Below, one piece after another: positions 46,823-58,007 of a stretch of DNA of 64,000 nt. The stretch lies in the NCBI GenBank assembly GCA_023213315.1, contig JAKCPI010009198.1:1-64000 (forward strand). The letters are read 5' to 3'. The position numbers and the translations under genes were made by a program. The DNA is from Euborellia annulipes (taxonomy: Eukaryota; Arthropoda; Insecta; Dermaptera; Anisolabididae). The notes beneath the pieces were generated by a model. That model was given only the letters and a program-made list of their open reading frames with translations. It had not been told where the DNA came from and ran no database searches. How positions within the stretch are numbered: the stretch's first letter is position 1; each line of letters begins with the position of its first letter.

Positions 46823-46824
46823 TA

Positions 46825-47420
46825 CACTGTAAAAAAAAATATGAATTTTCAATCATTTTCCATATACTTTCGTGGTTTAATATTAATATACCCAGGATAT
46901 GAATTAAAATTAATATAAAAGTTTATGAACAAATTACCAACTTTTAAACTGATCTTTTTCTTTGTGTGCCGCCAAATTTTGAAATCTTTAAAAGTGCACC
47001 GCGACAAGTTGAGAATCACTGGTCTAAACGTTCTCAAATAACTGGACTAACTCAAGGAATTTTTATTAATATTATTTTATAATTATTTTAAGGAAACTTG
47101 AAATTATTCTTTTAAAATTTATTTCACAAATCCAAATTTATTAAATTCTGGTTTGAAATTCGCGCTCTAAACTATTTAAATATTTATGAAGTATATTACA
47201 ATAATACTAATTAAATAATTTTTATAAATTAATTCAACTAAATAGCTATAAAAATTCAAATTTAAATTAACAATTTCACCAAAATAAATAATTTTAAAAT
47301 ATACAAGAAATTGGTTAGGTTGGCACCAAATTGAACTTTCTCATATATATTCATAAACAGTTTATGAAACAGAATTCCTATACTTGTATAGGAAGTTTTT
47401 TGGAAGTTTTTTTAACAGTG
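46825..47420 (+). mobile_element. CACTGT-ended MITE, complete copy (596 bp)
   Basis: Near-identical to 6160-6752, with CACTGTAAAA and TTTAACAGTG ends and TA at both sides. It includes the same hAT-like internal block (reverse CAGTGATTCTCAACTTGTCG) at about 46990-47030, so that insertion predates the spread of the family. Confidence 0.85.
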
Positions 47421-47464
47421 TATATAGATCCTATAAAAATAAAAATTTTATTATTTTTCATTTG

Positions 47465-48510
47465 AGAGATTGAATTCAAATTGGCTTTAATTTTGCATAA
47501 GGCCCCTGTGGGAAAATTTTGAGCCTCTCCATTTGGGGATTTACATAAATTTTTTGAAGTCTTGCATTAGAGGATTTACAGGAATTTTTTGAGCCTCCGC
47601 ATTTAAGAATTTACAGGAATTTTTTAGCCTCGCTATTTAGGAGTTTACAGGAATTTTTTGAACCTCTGCATTTAAGAATTTACAGGGATTTTTTAGCCTC
47701 ATTATTTAGGGGTTTACAGAAATTTTTTGAAGCCTTGCATTTGAGGATTTACAGGAATTTTTTAGCCTCGCTATTTAGAAGTTTACAGGAATTTTTTGAA
47801 CCTCTGCATTTAAGAATTTACAGGGATTTTTTAACCTCATTATTTAGGGGTTTACAGAAATTTTTTGAAGCCTTGCATTTGAGGATTTACAGAAATTTTT
47901 TAGCCTCGCTATTTAGAAGTTTACAGGAATTTTTTGAACCTCTGCATTTAAGAATTTACAGGGATTTTTTAGCCTCATTATTTAGGGGTTTACAGAAATT
48001 TTTTGAAGCCTTGCATTTGAGGATTTACAGGAATTTTTTAGCCTCGCTATTTAGGAGTTTACAGGAATTTTTTGAGCCTCCGCATTTAAGAATTTACAGG
48101 GATTTTTTAACCTCATTATTTAGGGGTTTACAGAAATTTTTTGAAGCCTTGCATTTGAGGATTTACAGAAATTTTTTAGCCTCGCTATTTAGAAGTTTAC
48201 AGGAATTTTTTGAACCTCTGCATTTAAGAATTTACAGGGATTTTTTAGCCTCATTATTTAGGGGTTTACAGACATTTTTTGAAGCTTTGCATTTGAGGAT
48301 TTACAGGAATTTTTTGAGCATCCGCATTTAAGAATTTACAGGATTTTTTAGCCTCATTATTTAGGGGTTTACAGAAATTTTTTGAAGCTTTCCATTTGAG
48401 GATTTACAAGAATTTTTTGAGCCTCCTCTTTTGAAAATTTACAGCAATTTTTGAGGCTCCCATTTGGTGATTTGCAGGAATTTTTTGAGCTTGCCCATTA
48501 GGAGAAGAAG
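47465..48510 (+). repeat. Higher-order minisatellite (34/35-bp units, 138-bp period)
   Basis: The basic unit is close to ATTTACAGGAATTTTTTGAG plus CCTC.GCATTTA. Four variants (GAGG, GAAG, AAGAA and GGGG lead-ins) cycle to make a 138-bp higher-order unit, repeated about 4.3 times at high identity between 47735 and 48331, with diverged monomers outside. Because 138 is a multiple of three, one frame stays open for 198 codons with a 46-residue repeat. This is very probably a consequence of periodicity rather than a gene: no start context or splice signals are seen. Confidence 0.9.
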
Positions 48511-49025
48511 CCGAGTAATTTTTCCGACGTCCGTAAAATTCCTGACAAGGACAGACAGACAGACACACCCAAATATATTATCTGATTAATTGAAGCTTAA
48601 ATGAAAAGTGACTATTTTAATATAGTATCGGATAAATGTATAAGAAAGCAATGCGTTAGTTTTTTTTTTTTTGATATTTATATAAATAAAAATAAATAAA
48701 TGTTAGTATTGATTACATTCATGAATCGATGTCGTAATTAATACACAGAGTTAATTGGGAATTTAAATGAGGGGGTGGTGGCGGGGAAGGGGGGATCTTT
48801 AAGTGTTATTCCCCCTCGAAAGTACATTCAAGTTGGATTAAAATCTTAACAAGCGAAAGAGAGAGAGAGACACAGGAAATTAATCTATAAAGTAAGTTTA
48901 TCGTATTTCACATTAAATATTAATTTCTAACGTTTAATTGGTAGAGAACGAAGAAATACGGAGGGGGAGGGGGTTTTTAGGATAATTTGGGGTATTTAAA
49001 AAATAAATAATTAACAAACAGCCCG
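48511..49025. other. Non-genic stretch
   Basis: G-rich runs near 48770-48792 and 48961-48973, GA run near 48858. No gene. Confidence 0.6.
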
Positions 49026-49029
49026 TTAA

Positions 49030-49830
49030 ATAAATCCTTAAAGAAATAAGATTTCAATCTATTGTTACTATTTTTTAGTTTATCGTAAATAACTCCAGAA
49101 CTATAACTCATATGAAAATAAACTTTATTATATAAATTATAGATGATTAAATTCTCTATCAAATGAGCATTGATTTGTTAAAATATACTTGAGAGAAATG
49201 ATTGTAATCAAGAGTTAAATGTTGAAAATGAAGAAAAAGTCAAGAAAACTTTTTTAGTTTTTAATAAATAACACCGTAACTATATCTCCTATCAAATTTG
49301 TCTTTATTAGCTAAATTGAAGTATATTAAATTCCCTACAAAAGAGGTACATACTTGTTGAAATATACTTGAGAGAAATGATTGTAATCAAAAGTTAAATG
49401 TTGAAATTGAAGAAAAAGTCATGGAAACTTTTTTAGTTTTTAATAAATAACACCGTAACTATATCACCTATCAAATTTGTCTTTATAAGCTAAATTGAAG
49501 TATATTAAATTCCCTACAAAAGAGGTACATACTTGTTGAAATATACTTGAGAGAAATTATTTTAATCAAGAGTTAAATATTGTAAATGAAGAAAAAGTTA
49601 GAGATTTTTTTAGTTTTTAGTAAATGTCACCCTAACTATATCTCCTATCTATTTTATGTTTATTAGCGAGATTAAAGTGTATAAAATTCTGTACAAACCA
49701 AGTATATACTTGTTGAAATACATTTGAGAGAAATGAATATAATCAAGAGTTAAATTTTGTATTTGAAGAAAAAGTCAAAGAAATATTTTTGGATTTTTTT
49801 TTGTAAAAAACAATCTTCTATCAAATTTGA
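49030..49830 (+). repeat. ~180-bp satellite, block 4
   Basis: About 4.5 monomers with AAAACTTTTTTAGTTTTTAATAAATAACACC spaced ~180 bp (shown by words at 49239, 49418, 49590, 49771). It starts with the same monomer as block 3 (TTTCAATCTATTGTTACTAT), so the two blocks share a boundary. Confidence 0.85.
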
Positions 49831-50600
49831 CTTTAAAATGTAAACTTGTATTGATATTAAACAGAGAGGAATTTCAATTGAAAGAGGTTTCAAAAAGCTG
49901 ACTGTATAGCTGGTTTAATTTGATTAAAAAAATTATATTTATTTTATTAAAGGTCTTTTCGTTATCGGTATTTCAATTATTTTATGGCCAATTTAATTAA
50001 AATAAATTTTTATCTCCTTTACCTCTCCACCATGCAACATTCCTCAATCCCATGACACTCCACCATGCATCGTAGCCAGAAGCTCTTTATATATTATCTT
50101 ATTCACGATCGTAATAATATTTTGGCGAGTTTTATCGCATATTTTATTATTTTTTTTTGTACAAATATGAAATAGAATGGTATGGTAGCTTGTAGGTTTG
50201 GTTGTATTGATTGCTGCGGAGGCCGCCCCTGCGGTGCAGCACCCCCCTTCCTCCTCTACCTTCCACTGCCCTCCACTCTTACCTTCCTGCTCTTTTTCTT
50301 GCACTCTCTTTCATTATTTACACTTGTCTCAAAATTCATTCAAATGGAAGAAAAAAAAATTTACAAGAAACGCACTCATTCGTTCTTTTTTTTAACAAAT
50401 CGATAGTGTAGGAAATTTTAAACCTAATGCCTATTTATTTATTTATTTAATTTATTATTCACTCTCTCGCATGTGTTTTATTATTTATCAGTGACTGTAT
50501 GATAAATAGGCAGAGCTTTTTTTCTCTCTCGAAGAACTATACTAAGTCATAATTTGTCTATAGAATTTTCCATTGTCTGTCCACTACTACTTCATGGTCC
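49831..50600. other. Non-genic stretch with CCACCATGCA units
   Basis: Short units CTCCACCATGCA near 50026 and 50057 recur downstream at 51283-51360. The ORFs at 50182-50411 are C/T-rich shadows of each other, with no recognised motif. Confidence 0.5.
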
Positions 50601-50607
50601 CCATGAC

Positions 50608-51273
50608 TAGGGCTCGAATTTCGCCCTATTTGCCTTTTTTTAATTTATGGCTTAAATTTTAGGCCAATATGATATGTATACGTTTCATGAAATTCTGAAT
50701 AAAATAAGAGGTATTTGTTAGTGCCTATAATGCCTATTTTGGCCGTTTCTGGGTTTTAGTGCCTATTTCATCTATAAATGCCTTTTTTAGTGCCTATTTT
50801 AAGTTCAAATAGCCAATTTCAATTTTTTACGAGCTATACATAGCCTAAATTTAAAATTTTTTTGAACTATCAAGAAAATATTTCAAGGGGGGTAAAGGGG
50901 GTAATTACCCCTCCCCCCGAGATTTAAAAAAATACTTTTTTTTGAAAAAAAAAAAAAATTATTTTTAATGTAAAATTTTAAAAATTAGTACTTAAAAATT
51001 TGATTTGTATTTATATGCTGGCAAACAGAATGCTCCTTTAAATTACCGAAATTAAGAAAAAATTGTGTTGTGCGACGAGTCACACCAGGTTACCAAAAAA
51101 AAGACATCAATTTTTTAAATTTTTTATATTATTTCTTAAATAATTCTTTTAATTGCCTTTTTAAGCGCCTATTTTTACAATAAATGCCTTTTTAAGTGCC
51201 TAATTTAATAATTTTTAGTGCTTAGTTGCCTGCCTATTTTAAAGATTTTTAGTGCCTATAAATCCGAGCCCTA
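50608..51273. mobile_element. hAT-type element (666 bp) with perfect 8-bp TSD
   Basis: The ends are TAGGGCTCGAATTTCG and, inverted, TAGGGCTCGGATTTATAG. It is flanked by CCCATGAC at 50600-50607 and 51274-51281. Inside, TGCCTATTTTAGTGCCTA-type words repeat near both ends. An older AATTGTGTTGTGCGACGAGTCACACCAGG piece of the hairpin-ended repeat lies at 51060-51090. No transposase ORF. Confidence 0.85.
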
Positions 51274-51359
51274 CCCATGACACTACCATGCACAATTGCA
51301 CAATTCCGGAACACTCCACCATGCAGCACAATTCCACAATCCCGGAACCCTCCACCATG

Positions 51360-51660
51360 CAACACATCCAGGAGTGACTCCAGAGAATCATATTGCGGGT
51401 TATTTGTCTAAAAGAGCAGTATATTCTGGTACCATTTTTCGGGAGCCAATCAAGTGGAATGATTTCAACTCAATATTTAAGAAAATCATGATCGTAGAAT
51501 GGACTGACGAGTGGATAAGGGAATGCCTTTAAGGATCCTTTAAGGAACCAGGGGGGTTCACAACTGTACATAATCTAGAAAGACCAATAATAACATTATC
51601 AACTAGATTAAGAATAAATCACACCACAGAACCTATACATGACATTCTAACGTAAGTCCG
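51360..51660 (+). pseudogene. Retrotransposon remnant between RNase H and tail
   Basis: The frame reads EWTDEWIRECL, one stop (51530-51532), then continues GSFKEPGGFTTVHNLERPII and TLSTRLRINHTTEPIHDILT. R-L-R-x-x-H-T is the conserved segment before the terminal Cys/His motif of RNase H-bearing non-LTR elements. The stop and lack of both flanking domains mark it as dead. Confidence 0.6.
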
Positions 51661-51944
51661 TCACTTATAAGCAGCTGCCATCAGTACAATAGATAGAACC
51701 TCCTGAACAAAATACTCCCCATTTTAGTGACCCGCTTAACCTTTCAAATCCTCAAACTAAAACCCTTTCAGCCCTGTTTGACTTTGTCAGAACAAACCAA
51801 ATATAATCTAATTTGTATTATATTGTTTTATTAATTATTAGCGAAATTTTTAATTATAGATCAAATTTTTGTATTAATTATCTAATCTAATACATTAATA
51901 TTAAACGAACTATGTAGGTATATTTGTTTGTTTGTAAGCACATG

Positions 51945-52370
51945 AGTTCTCAAAAATGGCTCTAACGATTTTTTTCAAATTTTAAATATTCACTATTTCC
52001 AGCATTAATATGAAATTGTACTATGGGTATCTTTGGGAAAATTCGGGTACTAATCCGAATACTGAGGTACTTTTTTAGTTTTTTTTTTTTTTTTTCATTT
52101 TTCTCGAATTTTCTTTAGCGATTTCTTTCAAATTTTAAGAATTTTTTATTTGTAGTTTAGAAAACTTTAACTACAATTGATCTCGTCTTTGGGAAAACAG
52201 GCGTACTAGTACTTATGTACTTTTTTAGTTTTTCCAATTTTCTCAAAAATTCACTCTGATTTATTTCAAATTTTAAATAACAATATGAAATTAAGTAGGT
52301 TTTGTCTTTGGGATACTTCGAGGACTAGTACTTTACTGATATACTTTTTTAGTTTTTCTCAATTTTATTA
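51945..52370 (+). repeat. Short tandem array related to the hairpin-ended repeat body
   Basis: Three to four units (ACTTTTTTAGTTTTT near 52069, 52219 and 52344) share GTACTAGTACTT, TTTTCTCAAAAATTC and TTCAAATTTTAA with the middle of the hairpin-ended repeat. It looks like an internal segment that became tandemly repeated. Confidence 0.55.
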
Positions 52371-53528
52371 AAAGAAAAAAACCACCGAGCTCTAGCTCGG
52401 TCATTCAGGAACTTTATTAAAAATGTAAATACTGTACAACGTTTTGACTGCTTATTCTGCAGCACTACTGTGCAATTGCTCCGACTTAAGTGAACCAACT
52501 CTCATGTCCGTTACGTGCCTTTTTATATTCAACGTCAGAATCCTATGAAGTTAGATTTGAAGATGTTTTATTAATGTTTTTGTTATATATATATTTTTCA
52601 TATTATGTATTTTTACTATAATGTTTTTTATTAATGTTATTGCTATTGTTTTTTTTTTATATTACATTTTTTTGTTTTTATTTTGTATTTATATTGTTAT
52701 GGCGGGAAAGTCAAAACAAAAAAAAAATTCTATGTCGACACAAAAAATCTGGTGTGACCAGCACAGAATGCAACTAAAGAATGTAAGAAAAAATTATGTA
52801 TTATTGTAAATATACACACTATATATGTTTATTAATCATGTGAGAATTATAAATTAAAATTCTGATGTGAAAGGACACAAATTGATAAAAAAAAAAAATA
52901 TTAGATCTTACCAGTGTGGAGGGCGATAAAAGATTTTTATATTCTACATGACGCAGAGTTCACCCAAAGAAATCCCCTTTTTTTTTCCTCGATAGCAATC
53001 AGTGTAATGTTAAAGAGAAAGAGAGAGTGAAAATGAAATGGGTCAACATTGATTGCAAACAGAGAGAGAGAGATTCTGTTTAAATATGCTTCTATGAATA
53101 TGAAAAAAAAAAGAGAGAAAGAGAGAGAGATGCATGTTAATTAATGAGAATTTCTCATGCTTAAATAGAGAGAGAGAATTTTTAATCGATTTTGAATTTT
53201 TTAAATATAAAACTTCATAATAATAAGTAAAGGTGAGTTTTGGTTACGAGATTCTTATCAAATATTAACAAAAAAAAAAAAAAATCGTTTGGTTGTTTTT
53301 AGTCAGCAAGTGCAGTGAGATATTCATTAAATAATTAGAAAGTTAGCTTAAATTAAATTAAATTCTATTTAATTTAATTCAAGTTAAATAAATATTAATG
53401 AACTAGCTAGCTACATTACCCGGCTTTCATCTATCTTTTTAAAAAATAAATAAATATTTAATTAACGTGTAATTAATATAAAGAGAAAATTTTTTAATCA
53501 CTTACAAGGTATAAATAAGAATTTAAAA
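52371..53528. other. Non-genic stretch with HER end relic and GA runs
   Basis: 52732-52800 is a hairpin-ended repeat relic (TATGTCGACACAAAAAATCT...). GA/AG runs are at 53017-53175. No gene. Confidence 0.55.
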
Positions 53529-53530
53529 AA

Positions 53531-54428
53531 ATCTGGTGTGTGTGTTGACACATCACACAACTTTGTCTTACCTTCGGTAGTTGTGTTATGTGTTTATCTC
53601 ACAAGTTTTTTTTTTTTTTTTTTGGTTTGTTATTTTCTGGCAGTAGATTAGAATTTAAGATGTACCAGGTCACTCAATAAGTCCCTAGGATGACATATAG
53701 ATGGCGTTACTAGAATTTTTTCCATATGATTTTTCTTTAAACGATACGTGTATAAATTTGACAGCAATCTAACTATTGATTCGTGAGCTATAGAATGTTA
53801 TGTGAAGCAACTTTTGTTATTGAAAAAAAAAATGGAAAAAAGTGAATTTTGAGTTTTAATAAAACTTTGCTTTTTGATGAAAAAAAATACAGTGGAAACC
53901 AAACAATGGCTTGATAAACATTGTTTGGTTTCCAGCAATGCTTTATTAAAACTCGAAATTCACTTTTTTCCATTTTTTTTCCAATAACAAAAGTTGCTTC
54001 ACATAAATTTCTATAACTCACGAAACAATAGTTAGATTGCTGTCAAATTTATACACGTATTGTTTGAAGGTTAGTACTAAATAAAAATCATATAGAAAAA
54101 ATTCTATTAACGCCATCTATATGTCATCCTAGGGACTTATTGAATGACCTTGTACAATTTATAAACATAATACAAGAGTAAAGTGTTTCAAATAATTTTT
54201 TCAATAAATGAGAATATATATTTTAAAGAGCGTCTAAAAAATAATTGATTTATCAATTTTAATCAAAATCCATTGAACAAATTTTGAGGAAATCGAAAAA
54301 AAACTGAAAAAGTACATCAGTAAAGTACTAGTAATTTTTAGCAGATTTTGTTTAAATTTTTCCTGTTACATATTACAGAGGCAGGTAACCTTAATATAAA
54401 ATTTCAACTTACTAGCTCTTTCCGTTTA
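53531..54428 (+). mobile_element. Hairpin-ended repeat split by a mariner-derived palindrome
   Basis: The left hairpin (degenerate) and sub-terminal block run to AAGATGTA at 53657-53664. The body resumes at 54153 with TACAATTTATAAACATAATA and continues to about 54428. Other copies read AAGATGTAAAATTTATAA without interruption, which gives the empty TA site. Confidence 0.8.
53665..54152. mobile_element. Palindromic mariner derivative (irritans-like)
   Basis: The ends CCAGGTCACTCAATAAGTCC and, inverted, CAAGGTCATTCAATAAGTCC are mariner-type and flanked by TA. Each arm runs inward through the same UTR into the first codons of a mariner transposase: plus from 53832 (MEKSEF, stop, VLIKLCFLM...), minus from 53973 (MEKSEFRVLIKHC). 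The plus arm also retains TVETKQWLDKHC. So two 5' ends are joined head to head with the catalytic domain lost. The N-terminus resembles irritans-subfamily transposases. Confidence 0.9.
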
Positions 54429-54525
54429 CAATAGAAATGCAAAGGGTATGAAAAGGTTGACTAGACTACGTTAGCAACATTAAATAAAAATCGGTGTATA
54501 AATAAATAAAATTTCGTTTATATTT

Positions 54526-54597
54526 AAGAGAATCCATTATGGCGGAGGCTAACGGCCAGAAAAATAAAGAAAAAAAAAAAAAAAAAGAGAATCCATT
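54526..54597 (+). mobile_element. Dead-on-arrival retrotransposon 3' tip with 13-bp TSD
   Basis: AAGAGAATCCATT occurs at 54526-54538 and 54585-54597. Between them, 46 bp read ATGGCGGAGGCTAACGGCCA and then end in poly(A). The same tip is recognisable in the 3' UTR of the retrotransposon at 63281-64000 (ATGGCGAGATGGCCTCTGGC on the minus strand). Confidence 0.8.
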
Positions 54598-57110
54598 TCT
54601 TTTCTATTAATCCTATCAATTTTTTTTTTTAGTTTAAATGAGTTAGTTATTCTAAAAAAAAGTCTAAATTCTGTGCATTTATATATATAAGCTTATAAAA
54701 AAAAACCCATTAAAATCCGTCAAGTAGTTTCGAAGTTATCGATTAAATTTAAAAATTTATTAAAAATTAAACAATTATTATTTTATAATTATTTATATAA
54801 ATATATAATATATTAAATTTCAAATTTATTTTATTTTTTTCTAATAAAGTAGATTAAATATTTTATTTTTCACTTTCCTTTTAGTAAATTTATTAAATTT
54901 ATTTAGAATTCTGACCTACATTGGAAAAACAAAAACGTTGTTTTGTTTTAAACATAAAATATTTACAATGTGACACGCATGTTAATTTTATACTTGTGCC
55001 AGCACTCTTAGTGTTAATATTATTATTATTATTATTGCAGTATACCAAAGGGAATTTAAAATTTTAGTTGATTACATACGACTCTTAATTAATGTTAAAT
55101 CTACAATGAGGCCTACAAACTACTACAAACTTAAATATTCAAAATTATTGTTTGCAACATGTTTAGTTGAAAAGACCAATGTTTTTTTTTTAATCCAATT
55201 AAATTAATGATATATAAAAGAAAAAATTAATTATTTTAGGTTTTTAGATACGCAAAAAAATTTCCTAAAAATTGAAAAAAGTCCCATGAAAATCGGTCAA
55301 GTAGTTTCGAAGTTATAAAGAATTAAAATTATTAAATCTCATAATTATTATTTTATAAATAATTATATAATTATTTTTATTTATTTTATTTATTTTTTTA
55401 AATTATCATTATTTATTTTAAATATTTGATATTTTCATTAATCTTACAACAATTAATTTTTTTTCTTAATTATTTCTTGTTAAAAATGGAATAATTACTC
55501 ATTTTTCTCTATCAAATTAATACCCAGTATAATTAAATATTATAAAATTAATTGGGTATCAATTGTTTCGTAAAAATATCAAAAATAAAATTTAATATAA
55601 ATATGATTAATTATAAAATAATAATTGTGAGATTTTATTATTTCAAATTTTAATTCATTTTAAACTCCAAAACTACTTAACCGATTTTTATGGGGTTTAT
55701 TTTTTTTTTAATGTTTAAATTTTCTTATGGTTAATTTTGATATTCAGAAACAAATTTTAGAACGTAATATAATAATATTAAAGTGAGTTTAATTAAAAAT
55801 ACTATATTTAAAAACAATTTTAAGTAAATATAATGGTCTTAAAAAATACTTTATATTAAAAATATATATATATACAGGTATATAAAATTATATCTCTTCT
55901 ATAGATAGCGAAAAAACCTTTTTTATTTTTTATTGCAATATTTTTTTTTTCAACTAACGATAGGAAAAATCGTTAAGTGGAAAATTATTTTAACTTGCAT
56001 ATCACAAAATATTTATAATTTAAAATTATATAGCTAACCTTATTTTTAAAAACTTTTTTTTTTCATTTATGTTGGAACTAGGCCATTTACAAAACAAAAA
56101 TTTCAAAACAATTGAAACACAATTTTTATTTTTAATCATTTAAAACATCATAGAAAAAAAAAACGGGATTAAATTAAATTTATTTTATTAGCCTTTAATT
56201 ATAATGGGGCGAAAAGATGATTAGAGAGGGTAGTTAATAGAAATGATTAAATTTTATTTTCTTTTATGATCTGATTATGATCTCTCTCTCTATGGGGTTG
56301 GGAGAAGTTTCTATTTCCGTGTGTTCCAATTTCTTGGCTTTATTTTATTAATCTGTTGCATTGCGGCAGACAATCAATCGATTTGTGTGTGAAGGGAGAA
56401 TTGAGCGGAACGGGTAGTGGAGGTGCTGGGAAATAAGGGGTGGAGGTGCTGGGATTAATCAATCGAGATTGATGAATTTGATTGACGACATGCTAAAGAA
56501 TAATTAAACCTCATCTTTCTCTTTGTGTCTTCTTTAATGCATCAATAATAATACAATTAATTTATGTTATCAGTTAACTGAATAAGTTGAGAGAAGAATC
56601 AATCTATCCGTCCCGATTGGCTATTCCCAGCTCCTTCACTTCTTGTTTCTGGGAGTCCCAGCACCTCCACTACTGTTCTATTCTCCCTTCTCACAAAATA
56701 AGTTGAAAAAAGAGTAATTGCCTTAATTGGTGCGTTTTAAAACTTTTCCTAATCTTAAAAAATCTGGTGTTAGTTATTCACGACTTAAAAAAAAATGTGA
56801 TAATCTCAGCAACTATTCAACTTTTCTAATTGGACTCGAATTTCGAAAAAGAAACTAACGTACCACTTTCGGTTGATGAATTTATTCCAAAAGTTGAAAC
56901 AGATCTGTATCATATATTTATTGATCAAACTCGTTACTTCTGTGGCCTCTAATGCTAGGGATCAGTAGATCGGTTTCCGTTATAAACGACAAGAAATTAT
57001 TTCAAATTAATTGGCTGCTCACCCTCACTGGGCCTAAGTAAATGGCCTCCTATGCCGAAAAATACATAATTTAAAAATTAAAATAATATTTAAATTTTAA
57101 ATGGCTTTTT
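54598..57110. other. Long non-genic stretch
   Basis: Helitron-type phrases lie at 54712 (TTAAAATCCGTCAAGTAGTT), 55287 (GAAAATCGGTCAAGTAGTTT) and 55668 (AAACTACTTAACCGATTTTT). GGAGGTGCTGGGA minisatellite units lie at 56418-56456 and in reverse at 56626-56670. A short hairpin-ended repeat relic (AATCTGGTGTTAG) lies at 56760. No gene is supported. Confidence 0.55.
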
Positions 57111-57808
57111 TACTTTCTCTTACCTATGTATATATATGTAATATATATATATATAGATAGAGAGAAAGTATTGGATTCATGTCAAAAATTCGATGTCGAG
57201 ATTTTGACTGATATACACGTTTTGAGGTCCCCTGAGTCCAAAAAAGTGGTTTTCGCGACATGGTCTGTCTGTCTGTGTGTGTGTGTGTGTGTCTGTGTGT
57301 GTTTTATTTTAAGCAAGAAGGAATTGAGCTAGGAGGTTGAAATTTTATATTTAAGTTAGACACCTCCCGGGACCGGAAAAATAAGCTTTTAATCAAAATC
57401 GACCAAAGAGTACTATTACTTTACTGATGTACTTTTTCAGTTTTTTTCTTTTCTTCTTTTTTTTTTTTTTCTCAAAATTGGCTTCAACGATTTTTTTTTA
57501 AATTCAAAAATCAATTATTTTTTAGATGCTCTTTAAAATGTATATTCTCATTTTGCAATTGAAATCTTCTGAAGACCACTTTACTCTTGTATTTCATAGG
57601 GAAGATAGGAGAAATGGTTGCCATGGTAACAAAATATAAATATTTTCCCATACTTATAAATTTTACATCTGAATTCAAATGTTCCGTACTGTCGGGAACT
57701 AAATATATGTCGACACAAAAAATCTGGTGAGACAAGCACAGAACAGAACTTTCAATTACCGAAGGTAAGAGATAGTTGTGTGCTGTGCGCTAGTCACACC
57801 AGATTTTT
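57111..57808 (-). mobile_element. Hairpin-ended repeat, near-complete inverted copy
   Basis: Both hairpin ends are present. It lies just upstream of the first secreted-protein gene, with another copy in the opposite orientation downstream at 59404. The AATTACCGAAGGTAAGAGA hairpin centre and a short CTGT/GTGT microsatellite (57263-57300) are kept. Confidence 0.85.
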
Positions 57809-57918
57809 TTTTATCAAATTAAAAAAAATGACTAATGATCAATATAAACTAAAGTCCGTTTGTTTTTATTTTTCAATCTACCCTATAATTAGCATTTAAC
57901 TATACTGATAAGAAGCCT

Positions 57919-57928
57919 TATATATATA
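57919..57928 (+). promoter_or_regulatory. TATA box of gene 1
   Basis: TATATATATA lies 89 bp before the start codon, followed by a block conserved in gene 2 (CAAG.TATTAAT, TCTTATTCT, GATCTTGGT.ACGAACCAA). The conserved block includes the likely 5' UTR. Confidence 0.65.
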
Positions 57929-58007
57929 CCATATTTCAACAAGTATTAATCTAGTCTTATTCTGTTCTCTTTGAAAGTAGAGATCTTGGTGACGAACCAA
58001 AGAAAAT

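Noticed and set aside
47735..48331. 198-residue ORF as a leucine/phenylalanine-rich repeat protein
   Set aside because: The open frame follows from a 138-bp tandem period; no start context, splice sites or unique sequence.
50182..50411. Three overlapping Pro/Ser/Leu-rich ORFs
   Set aside because: Same C/T-rich stretch read in three frames; no signal or domain that stands out.
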